This document shows, in pieces, positions 36,546 through 44,151 of a DNA stretch of 64,000 nt (the stretch's first letter is position 1; the number at the start of each line of letters is the position of its first letter). A program made the translations under genes and the position numbers. This DNA comes from Erythrobacter ramosus (lineage in GTDB: Bacteria > Pseudomonadota > Alphaproteobacteria > Sphingomonadales > Sphingomonadaceae), in the NCBI RefSeq assembly GCF_009828055.1, contig NZ_WTYB01000003.1, positions 590-64,589 on the forward strand. The letters are read 5' to 3'. Below the pieces are notes generated by a model that was not told the DNA's origin, did not search any database, and saw nothing but the letters and a program-made list of their open reading frames with translations.

Positions 36546-37286
36546 ATGATGGCCACTATGACCGATGCCGGGACGGAACCATTGTTCCGGTTGCTCAGCC
36601 GCTACATGGCGCTTGACCACGCCGACCGCGTAGCGCTTTCGGCGCTGGAGACAGGCCCGATCCGCAAACTCAATGCGCGCAGTGATATTGCCCGTGAGGG
36701 GGAGAACCCCTCGGTCGTCCGCCTGCTCGTGTCGGGCTGGGCGTGCCGTTACAAGGACTTGCCGGATGGCCGCCGGCAGATCGTCGGCTTTTTCCTGCCA
36801 GGCGATTTCTGCGATCTCAATGTCTATATCCTGAGCGAGCTCGATCATTCGATCGGCGCGCTGACAGGCGTGAGGTTTTTCGAGATCGAGCCTGAGCAGT
36901 TTCAGGAAGTGATCGACCAACGCCCGAACCTGATCCGCGCGCTGCTGTGGCACGAAATGGTCGCGTCCGGTATCCAACGCCAATGGCTGCTGTCGATCGG
37001 ACAACGTTCCGCGCTGGAGCGACTCGCGCATCTGTTTGTGGAGCTTTACTATCGGTTGCAGGCGGTTGGGCTGGCGACAGGGCTTACGTTTGAGTTGCCG
37101 ATCACCCAGAACCACTTGGCCGAAGCCAACGGGCTAAGCCCGGTGCATCTCAATCGCACATTGCAGGAAATGCGGCGTGAGGGCTTGATCGAACTGTCCG
37201 ACCGGCAGCTGAAGATCGTTGACCTTAAACACCTGAAAAAGGTGGCGATGTTCAATAGTAACTACCTGCATTTCAACCGGACATAG
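36546..37286 (+). CDS. Crp/Fnr-family transcriptional regulator (second)
   Basis: 246 residues from ATG 36546 (GGGA eight bases upstream); ATG 36531 and 36558 are alternatives. A cyclic-nucleotide-binding-like barrel (about 20-135, VRLLVSGWACRYKDLPDGRR, FFLPGDFCDL) and a winged helix (about 160-225, ITQNHLAEANGLSPVHLNRT). It resembles the regulator at 32636 in layout, suggesting paralogs of one sphingomonad subfamily. It stands alone. Confidence 0.88.
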   Translation: MMATMTDAGTEPLFRLLSRYMALDHADRVALSALETGPIRKLNARSDIAREGENPSVVRLLVSGWACRYKDLPDGRRQIVGFFLPGDFCDLNVYILSELDHSIGALTGVRFFEIEPEQFQEVIDQRPNLIRALLWHEMVASGIQRQWLLSIGQRSALERLAHLFVELYYRLQAVGLATGLTFELPITQNHLAEANGLSPVHLNRTLQEMRREGLIELSDRQLKIVDLKHLKKVAMFNSNYLHFNRT

Positions 37287-37424
37287 GCCACGCCGCCGCT
37301 CTAAAGCGCCAATCGGTCGCACGCGCTGGTAGATTTCGAACCCAGGTTATGGGTGATTGCGCTGGCTGCTCCAGTCCTGCGGCAACCGTTGGCAACGGAC
37401 AGCCTTGGAACAGGTGGAGGCGTC

Positions 37425-37727
37425 ATGACTATCGATTGGGTGAGCATTGTCGGCACCATCGGTGCCTGTGCCTCGGTGGCGAGCTTTACGCCGCAGGCTT
37501 GGAAGATCATCCGCGAACGATCCACCAAGGGGCTGTCGCTTGCGATGTTTGCGCTGACGACCCTGGCGTTCGCAGCTTGGACGACGTTCGGGGTGCTCAA
37601 GGGCGAATGGACGCTGGTCATCCCCAACGCGATCTGCCTGTGCTTTGCCCTGTTTATTCTCGGCATGATCGCGCTGCCGCAACGCAAGACCGAAGAAGTC
37701 GCCGAAGCAATCGATCCGGTCGAGTGA
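37425..37727 (+). CDS. SemiSWEET-family sugar transporter
   Basis: 100 residues from ATG 37425 with GGTGGAGG at 37413-37420. Three membrane segments and the PQ-loop motif FTPQAWKI near residue 21 identify the SemiSWEET half-transporter, which dimerises to move sucrose or other sugars passively across the inner membrane. Compared with the sugar loci at 38919-51781 and 57911-64000 it may only be a chance neighbour. Confidence 0.85.
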   Translation: MTIDWVSIVGTIGACASVASFTPQAWKIIRERSTKGLSLAMFALTTLAFAAWTTFGVLKGEWTLVIPNAICLCFALFILGMIALPQRKTEEVAEAIDPVE

Positions 37728-37754
37728 TGGCCCCGCCATTGTAGCGGGGCCATC
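37726..37754. terminator. Perfect 11-bp hairpin between convergent genes
   Basis: GATGGCCCCGC and GCGGGGCCATC flank a 7-base loop, starting in the SemiSWEET stop codon and ending before the PRC-barrel stop. It is symmetric and probably serves both transcripts; there is no clear T-tract. Confidence 0.6.
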
Positions 37755-37762
37755 GGATCAGC

Positions 37763-38125
37763 TTAGTAGGTCACGCCATAGTAGGAATAGACCTGCTGGC
37801 CGTAACCGGCGTTGTAATCGGGTTCGTCATTATCGGCATAGCGCGGTGCGTCCTGAAGCCGATCCTTGTCGAGATCGACCACATAGCCGCCACGATCCGT
37901 GCTGTAGTTCAGCATCTTCCACGGAATCGGATAGTAATCGGCGCCGATGCCGAGAAACCCGCCGAACTGCATCACAGCATATTCAGCCTTGCCCGAACGC
38001 TTGTCGACCATGAAGTTGTTCACGGTGCCGAGCCGTTCGCCGCCCATATCATAGACAGCAGTGCCTTCGACCTTGTTCGAAGCGATCAGTTCGCGGGTTT
38101 CGCCGGTGTTGATGGTATCTGTCAT
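37763..38125 (-). CDS. PRC-barrel domain protein
   Basis: 120 residues from ATG 38125 with GGAGGA upstream. Residues 15-85 form a PRC barrel (LIASNKVEGTAVYDMGGERL, then NFMVDKRSGKAEYAVMQF and YYPIPWKML). The tail is Tyr/Asp-rich (YADNDEPDYNAGYGQQ). Such stand-alone PRC-barrel proteins are common stress proteins in sphingomonads; the function is unknown. Confidence 0.85.
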   Translation of the reverse strand: MTDTINTGETRELIASNKVEGTAVYDMGGERLGTVNNFMVDKRSGKAEYAVMQFGGFLGIGADYYPIPWKMLNYSTDRGGYVVDLDKDRLQDAPRYADNDEPDYNAGYGQQVYSYYGVTY

Positions 38126-38383
38126 GGGAATGTCCTCCGTTAGTAGGCAGGCACGATGCTGCGGCTGGGGCGGACAAGCGGCACTCACATAAATCAGCCA
38201 CCTGCGCCCGCGTCCGCGAACCGCCCCAAAGCTGCGGTGGAGGGCGGCTGCGGCAGAGCCGTGCTTCTGCACGGCCTGTTCGGGCGGGAGATTTGCGCTT
38301 AAGAGAGCCGCGTTCGTCCTGGGTTCAGGCGTAGGGCGGACAAGCTTCGACCACTCTTCGCCCTTACCGTGTCCGGACTCCCG

Positions 38384-38494
38384 ATGGCCCCCACCGCCCC
38401 GATCGAGCAGGCCTATCTCGCCAACCGGACGCGCTTGCTGCGCTTTCTGCGCGCGCGCGGCGCGGGGTATGCGGCGGCGATGCGTTGGACCTGA
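38384..38494 (+). pseudogene. N-terminal stub of an ECF sigma factor
   Basis: ATG 38384 encodes APIEQAYLANRTRLLRFLRA followed by RGAG, the usual first helix of FecI-like sigma factors (before the DAAEDLVQE region), then reads out of frame into foreign sequence and stops at TGA 38492. Only about 25 residues of sigma homology remain. The junction lies in a GCGGCG-rich stretch at 38461-38476. Confidence 0.6.
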
Positions 38495-38835
38495 CGGTCG
38501 AGGGCCGGTCGAGCAAGGAAGCCGGCATCAATGGCGGCGTCACCGTCGGCGTCGATATGTGGGGTATGCAGGCGCGCGACACCGGATGGTTCCGCATCGA
38601 GGCCGAAGGCGGCTGGCGCGAATTACTGACGAGCGATCTTGGCGCAACCCGCGCGCAGTTCGGCGAAGGGGCCGAATTCACGCTGACCCCCGAAGGGCGC
38701 GATAGCGGCTGGTTCGCCCGCGCCCGCGCGCTGGGCGGGGACGGCAGTTACAAGATCGCCGGTGAAGTCGGGCTGGAAAACCAGTTCGGCAATATCGGCT
38801 ACAGTTTGCGTGCGTCGATCCGCTTCGGCTGGTGA
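38473..38835 (+). pseudogene. C-terminal remnant of an autotransporter-like outer-membrane barrel
   Basis: An open frame (shifted relative to the sigma stub) encodes GDALDLTVEGRSSKEAGING, further beta strands with alternating hydrophobic residues, and the outer-membrane terminal signature LRASIRFGW. This is the last third of an autotransporter barrel; the passenger and first strands are missing and there is no start or ribosome-binding site. It was joined to the sigma stub by deletion. Confidence 0.6.
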
Positions 38836-38918
38836 CGCGCGCGGGTGCCGGCTTTGCTATGCCCCACCCGCACGTTGGGCCGGCACCCACCTTCATATGA
38901 GACCCCAGGGAGGCTCGG

Positions 38919-39533
38919 TCAGACCCGCGCTGATTCCAGACGGACGATCAATGCGCTGATTTCGGCGACGGCCAGATCATGGGCCGCGATAAGTTCGCCG
39001 ATATCGTCGATCCGCGCCATCTCGCCATCATCGCGCATGATCGAACAGATCACCGCCGCGTCCCCTGCGCCAGCCATCCGCGCCAGATCGATCGCTGCCT
39101 CGCATGCCGCCGGACGGGCGAGCACGCCGCCGCTCTGGCCGATCAGCGGGAAGACGTGGCCGGGAGAATGGATGTCGGCATTGCTCGCTCCCTCGGCCAT
39201 TGCGACCTGCACGGTATGCGCCCGGTCCGCAGCGGAGATGCCGGTAGACACGCCCTCGGCCGCTTCGATCGAGCGGGCGAAAGGCCGCCCGGTCTGGCGC
39301 GCGGTGCCGGGGTTCACCAAGGTGAGGCCCAGCTGATCGGCACGCTCCGGCGTGACCGCCAGACAGATCAGCCCGCGCCCGTGAGTGGCCATGAAATTGA
39401 TCGCTTCGGGCGTGACGTGCTTTGCAGCACACATCAGGTCGATGTCCCCGCCGCGCAGCCGGTCGCCCGAAATCACCACGATCCGCCCCGCGGCAACAGC
39501 GGCAAGCGCCGCGTCGAAAACCGCGTTGGTCAC
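38919..39533 (-). CDS. RibB-like (DHBP synthase) paralog with altered active-site loop
   Basis: 204 residues from GTG 39533, overlapping the FMN-reductase stop (GTGA). Clear family features: VTPEAINFMATHGRGLICLA, a LTLVNPGTARQTGRPF-type middle and SPGHVFPLIGQSGGVLARPA. However, the catalytic acidic loop DRENEGD of normal 3,4-dihydroxy-2-butanone-4-phosphate synthases reads DRLRGGD (24-30), so both glutamates that bind magnesium and substrate are replaced by Leu26 and Gly28. Ordinary RibB activity is therefore doubtful. Last gene of the minus-strand operon with SsuE-like reductase, GlpD and YeiH; a changed reaction, or a role in flavin supply for the monooxygenase, is inference. Confidence 0.75.
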   Translation of the reverse strand: MTNAVFDAALAAVAAGRIVVISGDRLRGGDIDLMCAAKHVTPEAINFMATHGRGLICLAVTPERADQLGLTLVNPGTARQTGRPFARSIEAAEGVSTGISAADRAHTVQVAMAEGASNADIHSPGHVFPLIGQSGGVLARPAACEAAIDLARMAGAGDAAVICSIMRDDGEMARIDDIGELIAAHDLAVAEISALIVRLESARV

Positions 39534-40102
39534 GCCAGATCCCTTCCGGCAGCAAAGCTCTTGGCGCCGAGCACCACCTGCTTGCCGACCAGTTCCAGCT
39601 GGCCCCGCGCGCGTTCATCAAGGCATTCGCCGTCGGGCGAGAACAGCCCGCGATAGGTGCGGATCGTCGCGCCCATCGGGGTCGGCCAGCCGCGCAGGGC
39701 ATGGGTGATCGCGCGCATAGTGAGCAGGGTCGACATCGACGCCTGATCGCCGAACGCTGTGGCAATCAGCCCGACCGCACGGCCATCAAGGTAAGGGCGC
39801 TCGTCTCGCGAAAGGTCTTCCAGGTAATCGAGCGCGTTCTTCACCACGCCCGAAATCGTGCCGTGATACCCCGGCGCCGCAATCAGCAAGCCATCAGCTG
39901 CGCGCACCGCTGCGACCATCTCGGCCCCTTGCGAAGGATCGTGCAGCGGGCCGAGGTAGTGAGGCAGCGCGGTCAGATATTCGCCGCCGAACACCGTCAC
40001 TTCCGCCCCTTCGCTCGCGGCAATTCCGGCAGCGAGGCGCAGCGCCTGCTCGGTGGACGAGCCGGGGTTGACCGTGCCGCCAAGGGCTACGATTCGGGTC
40101 AT
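39530..40102 (-). CDS. SsuE-like NAD(P)H-dependent FMN reductase
   Basis: 190 residues; ATG 40102 overlaps the glpD stop (ATGA). Flavodoxin-like fold with GGTVNPGSSTEQALRLA at the phosphate site and APGYHGTISGVVKNALDYLE, a signature of SsuE/MsuE-type flavin reductases. These supply free FMNH2 to SsuD-like monooxygenases. The plus-strand set of this locus encodes such a monooxygenase (50690-51781), making a two-component system likely even though the genes lie on opposite strands. In Agrobacterium SmoA fills this role with an unrelated fold. Confidence 0.85.
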   Translation of the reverse strand: MTRIVALGGTVNPGSSTEQALRLAAGIAASEGAEVTVFGGEYLTALPHYLGPLHDPSQGAEMVAAVRAADGLLIAAPGYHGTISGVVKNALDYLEDLSRDERPYLDGRAVGLIATAFGDQASMSTLLTMRAITHALRGWPTPMGATIRTYRGLFSPDGECLDERARGQLELVGKQVVLGAKSFAAGRDLA

Positions 40103-41601
40103 GCGGGGGTAATCCTTTCGGTGATGTAGGCAGCGAGCCGCGCGGTTTGCGCGTCCGTGAAATGCAGGCCGAGCTTGGTCCGCCGCCACAGCACGTCAGC
40201 GGCAGTGCGGGCCCATTCGCGGGTGATGAGGTAGTCGATCTCAGCGGCGGTCAGTCCGTGGCCGAAAGCCTCACCCAAGTCAGCCGCGCTGGCGGCATCG
40301 CCTAGGAACGTGGCGGCCGAAGTACCGTAAAGGCGGATCAGGCGGTAAGCCTCGACCTCGCCCAGAAATGGATAGCGCACGGTCAGATCAGCGGCGAGGG
40401 CGGGCGCATCGAACCGCTCGAAATCGCCGCCGGGCAGGAATGCCTTGCCCGTCCAGTCCTCGCCTTTCAGCACTGGCAGGAAGGGCTCGAGCTGGCGGAT
40501 CGCCTCGGCGGCGAGTTCGCGATAGGTAGTGATTTTGCCGCCGAACACCGAGAGTAGCGGAGCCGCGCCGTCCGCTCCGCCGTCGAGTTCGAAGCTGTAG
40601 CCGCGGGTCGCCGCCTCCGGCTTGCCCGAGCCATCGTCGATCAGCGGGCGCACCCCGGAATAGGTCCAGACGACATCGGCGGGGGTGACGGGCTTGCGGA
40701 AATACTCCGACGCGCCTGCGCACAGGTAAGCGATTTCCTCCGCACTGGCGCGCACTTCGTCAAGGCTGCCATCGTGATCGACATCAGTGGTGCCGATCAG
40801 GGTGAAGTCCTGTTCGTAAGGGATCGCAAAGAAAATCCGCCCGTCGGGCAGTTGGAAGAAATAGGCGTAGTCGTGGTCGAACAGCTTGCGGACAACGATG
40901 TGCGAGCCGCGCACCAGTCGCATCTTCTGCGCCGAAGGCTCGCCTGCGCGGCCCAGCAGATCAAGCACGCGCGGGCCGGCGGCATTGACGACGGCGCGGG
41001 CGTGGAAGGTCTCGCCCCCCGATTCGATCCGCCAATGTTCGTCCTCGCGGGTGAGCGCCGTCACCTCGCAGCGGGTGCGCACCTCGGCTCCGCGATCCGC
41101 TGCGTCGCGGGCGTTGAGCACCACCAGCCGCGCATCATCCACCCAGCCATCGGAATAGGCAAAGGCGCGGGTATATGCGGGCTTGAGCGGCGCGCCGGCG
41201 GGGTGGCGGGTCAGGTCGACACCCTCGGCAGACGGCAGATATTTGCGGCCGCCGATATGGTCATACAGGAACAGGCCCAGCCGCAGCAGCCAGCGTGGGC
41301 GCAAGCCCGGGCGGTGGGGCAGGATGAAGCGCAGCGGCCAGATGATGTGCGGCGCAATGCCCCACAGCACCTCACGCTCGGTCAGCGCCTCGCGTACCAG
41401 AGAGAATTCGTAATGTTCGAGGTAGCGCAAGCCGCCGTGGATCAGCTTGGTGGAATTGGACGAGGTGCCTTCCGCCAGATCTCCGCGTTCGAGCAGCAGC
41501 ACCTTGGCCCCGCGCCCGGCGGCATCGCGGGCGATGCCTGCGCCGTTCACGCCGCCGCCGATCACCGCAAGGTCGAACATCGCTGAGGTAGGCTCAGGCA
41601 T
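40099..41601 (-). CDS. glpD: Aerobic glycerol-3-phosphate dehydrogenase
   Basis: 500 residues (E. coli GlpD has 501); ATG 41601 overlaps the YeiH-like stop (TGATG). FAD motif VIGGGVNGAGIARDAAGRG, then LLERGDLAEGTSSNSTKLIH and GGLRYLEHYEF, and the conserved C-terminal region. It oxidises glycerol-3-phosphate to dihydroxyacetone phosphate and passes electrons to quinone at the inner membrane. No glycerol kinase is in view. In this locus it would use the glycerol freed when a sulfoquinovosidase cuts SQ-glycerol. Confidence 0.93.
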   Translation of the reverse strand: MPEPTSAMFDLAVIGGGVNGAGIARDAAGRGAKVLLLERGDLAEGTSSNSTKLIHGGLRYLEHYEFSLVREALTEREVLWGIAPHIIWPLRFILPHRPGLRPRWLLRLGLFLYDHIGGRKYLPSAEGVDLTRHPAGAPLKPAYTRAFAYSDGWVDDARLVVLNARDAADRGAEVRTRCEVTALTREDEHWRIESGGETFHARAVVNAAGPRVLDLLGRAGEPSAQKMRLVRGSHIVVRKLFDHDYAYFFQLPDGRIFFAIPYEQDFTLIGTTDVDHDGSLDEVRASAEEIAYLCAGASEYFRKPVTPADVVWTYSGVRPLIDDGSGKPEAATRGYSFELDGGADGAAPLLSVFGGKITTYRELAAEAIRQLEPFLPVLKGEDWTGKAFLPGGDFERFDAPALAADLTVRYPFLGEVEAYRLIRLYGTSAATFLGDAASAADLGEAFGHGLTAAEIDYLITREWARTAADVLWRRTKLGLHFTDAQTARLAAYITERITPA

Positions 41602-42695
41602 CAGATCATCCACCACGCAAAGCCCAGCGCTGCTGCGAGCGAGGCGATGGTGGCCGCCAGCACCGGCATCACCGACCGCCAGCCCAATCCGAGCAACAGG
41701 TCGGTCCGCGTCCGCATCGCTGTGGCGGTCACGGCGAGCAGCAGCAAGGTTTTTGACAAGGTCAGCGCATGGCCGGCCAGATTGGCGGGCAGGGTAACAA
41801 GCGAATTGACCCCCACCAGCGCCAAAAACGCGAGAATGAAGCCGGGCAGGATCGGCACCCGCGTGCGGCCCACGCCCTCGGGCAACGGCTCGGCGCGGGC
41901 AATCCACAGCGCGGCGAGCGTTACCAGCGGTGCGAGCAGGGCGACGCGGGTGAGCTTCACCACGGTCGCCTGCGCGCCAGCCGCGTCCGACACCGCGAAC
42001 CCTGCACCGATTGCCTGCGCGACATCATGGATCGATGCACCGACCAGGAACCCGGCCTGCGCATCGCTAAAGCCGAGCATCCGGGTCAGCGGCGGATAGG
42101 TGACGAGCGCAATCGCGCTGGCGGCGGCAAGGATCACCAGCGTCAGGGTGAAAAGCGCCTGATCGATCCGCTCGCGCCCGATCACGCCATACAGCGCCAG
42201 CGCAGCAGACGCCCCGCAGATTGCGGTCGCCCCGCCGCCGAGCAGGCCGACCGATTGGCTCTGTCCGGACAGGCGTGCGGCTGCGAGGGCAGCGATCAGC
42301 GCGGCGCCCATCACTAGCGCAAGGCCAAAAAACGGCACCAGCCCCATTGCCATTACCTGCATCGCGGTGACCTGCACCCCGAGCAGCACGATCCCGGCGC
42401 GCAGGCCGTGGCGAGAGACCCAGTCGAGACCGTCATGGGTGCGGGGGTCTGTGGCCGCAAAGTTCAGCGCAAGGCCGAGCAGCAAGCCCGCTAAAATGAT
42501 CGGCACCCCGTAATTCTGGCTGAGCCAGGCGGCAGCCGCTCCGGCAATGGCACAGATCGCCAAACCGGGGACGAAGCGCGACAACGGCTTCTTCTCAGCC
42601 TTAGTAGCGGCAGCAGCAGCCGTATCGGCGAGCATGATCTCGCCGAACAGGTCGCCGGCAAAAGCCTCGTAGTCGGGGCGCGCATCGCGCTTCAT
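41601..42695 (-). CDS. YeiH/UPF0324-family putative sulfite/sulfate exporter
   Basis: 364 residues, about ten membrane segments after a soluble N-terminal 40 residues. Family motifs: GLLLGLALNF, GLRAGIVLLGVQVT, GGGATAICGASAA, GASIHDVAQAIGAGFAVSD. The family (PF03601, 'conserved hypothetical protein 698') is annotated as putative sulfate exporter and often sits with sulfonate-degrading genes. Here it could remove the sulfite released by the monooxygenase. Start at 42695; an internal ATG at 42635 is possible. Coupled to glpD by TGATG. Confidence 0.85.
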   Translation of the reverse strand: MKRDARPDYEAFAGDLFGEIMLADTAAAAATKAEKKPLSRFVPGLAICAIAGAAAAWLSQNYGVPIILAGLLLGLALNFAATDPRTHDGLDWVSRHGLRAGIVLLGVQVTAMQVMAMGLVPFFGLALVMGAALIAALAAARLSGQSQSVGLLGGGATAICGASAALALYGVIGRERIDQALFTLTLVILAAASAIALVTYPPLTRMLGFSDAQAGFLVGASIHDVAQAIGAGFAVSDAAGAQATVVKLTRVALLAPLVTLAALWIARAEPLPEGVGRTRVPILPGFILAFLALVGVNSLVTLPANLAGHALTLSKTLLLLAVTATAMRTRTDLLLGLGWRSVMPVLAATIASLAAALGFAWWMI

Positions 42696-42780
42696 GCCGT
42701 TCAGCCTGCCTTATGTCTCACGGTGTCATAGCCCTACTCCGCAAGCCTGTTGAATGCAACCGCACCTGCGCCTTGGGCGG

Positions 42781-44046
42781 CTATGCGAACAGATCGACCG
42801 CTTCTTCTTCTGGCCGGCGGATCACTGGCAGCAGCCACTGGAACCACGCCAGCGCAAGCAGATAGGACGAGGCGGCAAAGATGAACAGCGGCACGAAGCC
42901 AAAGCCTGCATCGAGCACGCGGCCAGTAATCAACGAAATCGCGACTCCGCCCATATTGCCCATGAACGCGCCGAACGCGGTAACCCGCCCGACCTTGGCG
43001 TTGGGGACGACATCGGTGATGGTCGAAAACAGCGAGAGCGAGAAGCCCTGATGCCCGGCCATCACTACCCCGATCATCACGGCCACGGGCCAAAATGCGT
43101 TGAGCTCCAGCACCAGCGGCAGGGGCGCGACCAGTAGGGCCGAGGCCAGCATCACGCCCTTGCGCACCCGGTTGGGGCTATGCCCGCGCTCCAGCAGCCG
43201 GGTCGACACCCATCCCGCCAGCAGTGCGCCGAGGCCTGACCCGGCAAAGGCAATCGCCAGGGGCACCGCGAGCTCCAGCGTGGTGAGGCCGAATTCCTTG
43301 CGGTAGTAATCCGCCAGCCAGAAGTTGATGAACCACCAGGTCATGTCCGAAAGCGCTTTGGCACCGACGATTGCCCAGGTCGCGCGGTTGGCGAGGATTG
43401 CGCCGTAACGCGCGCTCTCGCCGCCCGGATCGGGGCTGTCCGCCAGCGTGCGCTCACGCAATTGCGCCACCCCGCGCGCCAGCCACATCCATGCGAGCAG
43501 CGACAGAAATCCGCCGATCCCGCCCGCCACCAGCGCCCCGCGCCAGCCCACCGCCAGCGCAAGTGCCGGGATGACGAAGGGCATCGCAATCGTGCCCGCG
43601 CCGGCCAGCATGGTCGCAAAGCCGAAGGCGAAGCTGCGCTTGTCCGGCGGGAACAGGCTGGCGACGGTCTTGATCGTCAGCGGGGTCTGCACCGCCTCGG
43701 TCACGCCCAGCCCGACGCGCGCGGCGACCACCTGCGCAGTGCTCAGCGCCCAGCCATGCGCGACCGCCGCAAGGCTCCACGCGGTCGCGCCCACCTGCAT
43801 CGAACGGTTCACGCCGAGCCGGTCGACAAGCCAGCCGGTGAACAGGAAGGCGAAGGCGGCGGAGAATTGCGTGACTGCGGCGAGATCGCCGAAGTCACTA
43901 TCGCTCCAACCGAAATCGGCCATCATGTCGGGCTTCAGGATCGCAATGATCGGGCGGTCCATCGCATTGAATACGCCCGCGACGCACAGCACCGTGAACA
44001 GCGACCAGCGCAGCCGCGCAGATATGGGCGAGGAAGGTTGGGCCAT
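42781..44046 (-). CDS. MFS transporter, candidate inner-membrane SQ/SQ-glycoside importer
   Basis: 421 residues from ATG 44046 with AGGA eight bases upstream; the GTG just before is an alternative. Twelve hydrophobic segments, the MFS loop motif GWLVDRLGVNR between helices 2 and 3, and an anion:cation symporter-like layout. Substrate cannot be read from sequence. Position between a TonB receptor gene (upstream) and the YeiH/glpD genes (85 bp downstream) suggests it carries the compound taken up by the receptor. Known SQ monooxygenase clusters use an ABC importer, so this would be a replacement. Confidence 0.82.
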   Translation of the reverse strand: MAQPSSPISARLRWSLFTVLCVAGVFNAMDRPIIAILKPDMMADFGWSDSDFGDLAAVTQFSAAFAFLFTGWLVDRLGVNRSMQVGATAWSLAAVAHGWALSTAQVVAARVGLGVTEAVQTPLTIKTVASLFPPDKRSFAFGFATMLAGAGTIAMPFVIPALALAVGWRGALVAGGIGGFLSLLAWMWLARGVAQLRERTLADSPDPGGESARYGAILANRATWAIVGAKALSDMTWWFINFWLADYYRKEFGLTTLELAVPLAIAFAGSGLGALLAGWVSTRLLERGHSPNRVRKGVMLASALLVAPLPLVLELNAFWPVAVMIGVVMAGHQGFSLSLFSTITDVVPNAKVGRVTAFGAFMGNMGGVAISLITGRVLDAGFGFVPLFIFAASSYLLALAWFQWLLPVIRRPEEEAVDLFA

Positions 44047-44093
44047 CACGGGTTCCTAGAGTTCAAGCACGCAGCAGGGCAAGCAAGGCCAGA

Positions 44094-44127
44094 CAAAAAG
44101 GGCCGCCGGATCGCTCCGACGGCCCTT
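44094..44127 (-). terminator. Terminator after the SQ-locus TonB receptor gene
   Basis: AAGGGCCGCCGGA (44098-44110) and TCCGACGGCCCTT (44115-44127) form a 13-bp stem with one C-A mismatch and a TCGC loop; on the minus strand five U follow. It lies between the receptor stop and the MFS start, so the abundant receptor is probably made in excess and downstream genes read through or have their own promoter. Confidence 0.85.
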
Positions 44128-44151
44128 GTTGATTTCAAGTTGCCACGCGGG

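Noticed and set aside
37325-37355. GGGTTCGAAATC on the minus strand, resembling a tRNA T-loop
   Set aside because: No matching acceptor, anticodon or D arms could be folded around it.
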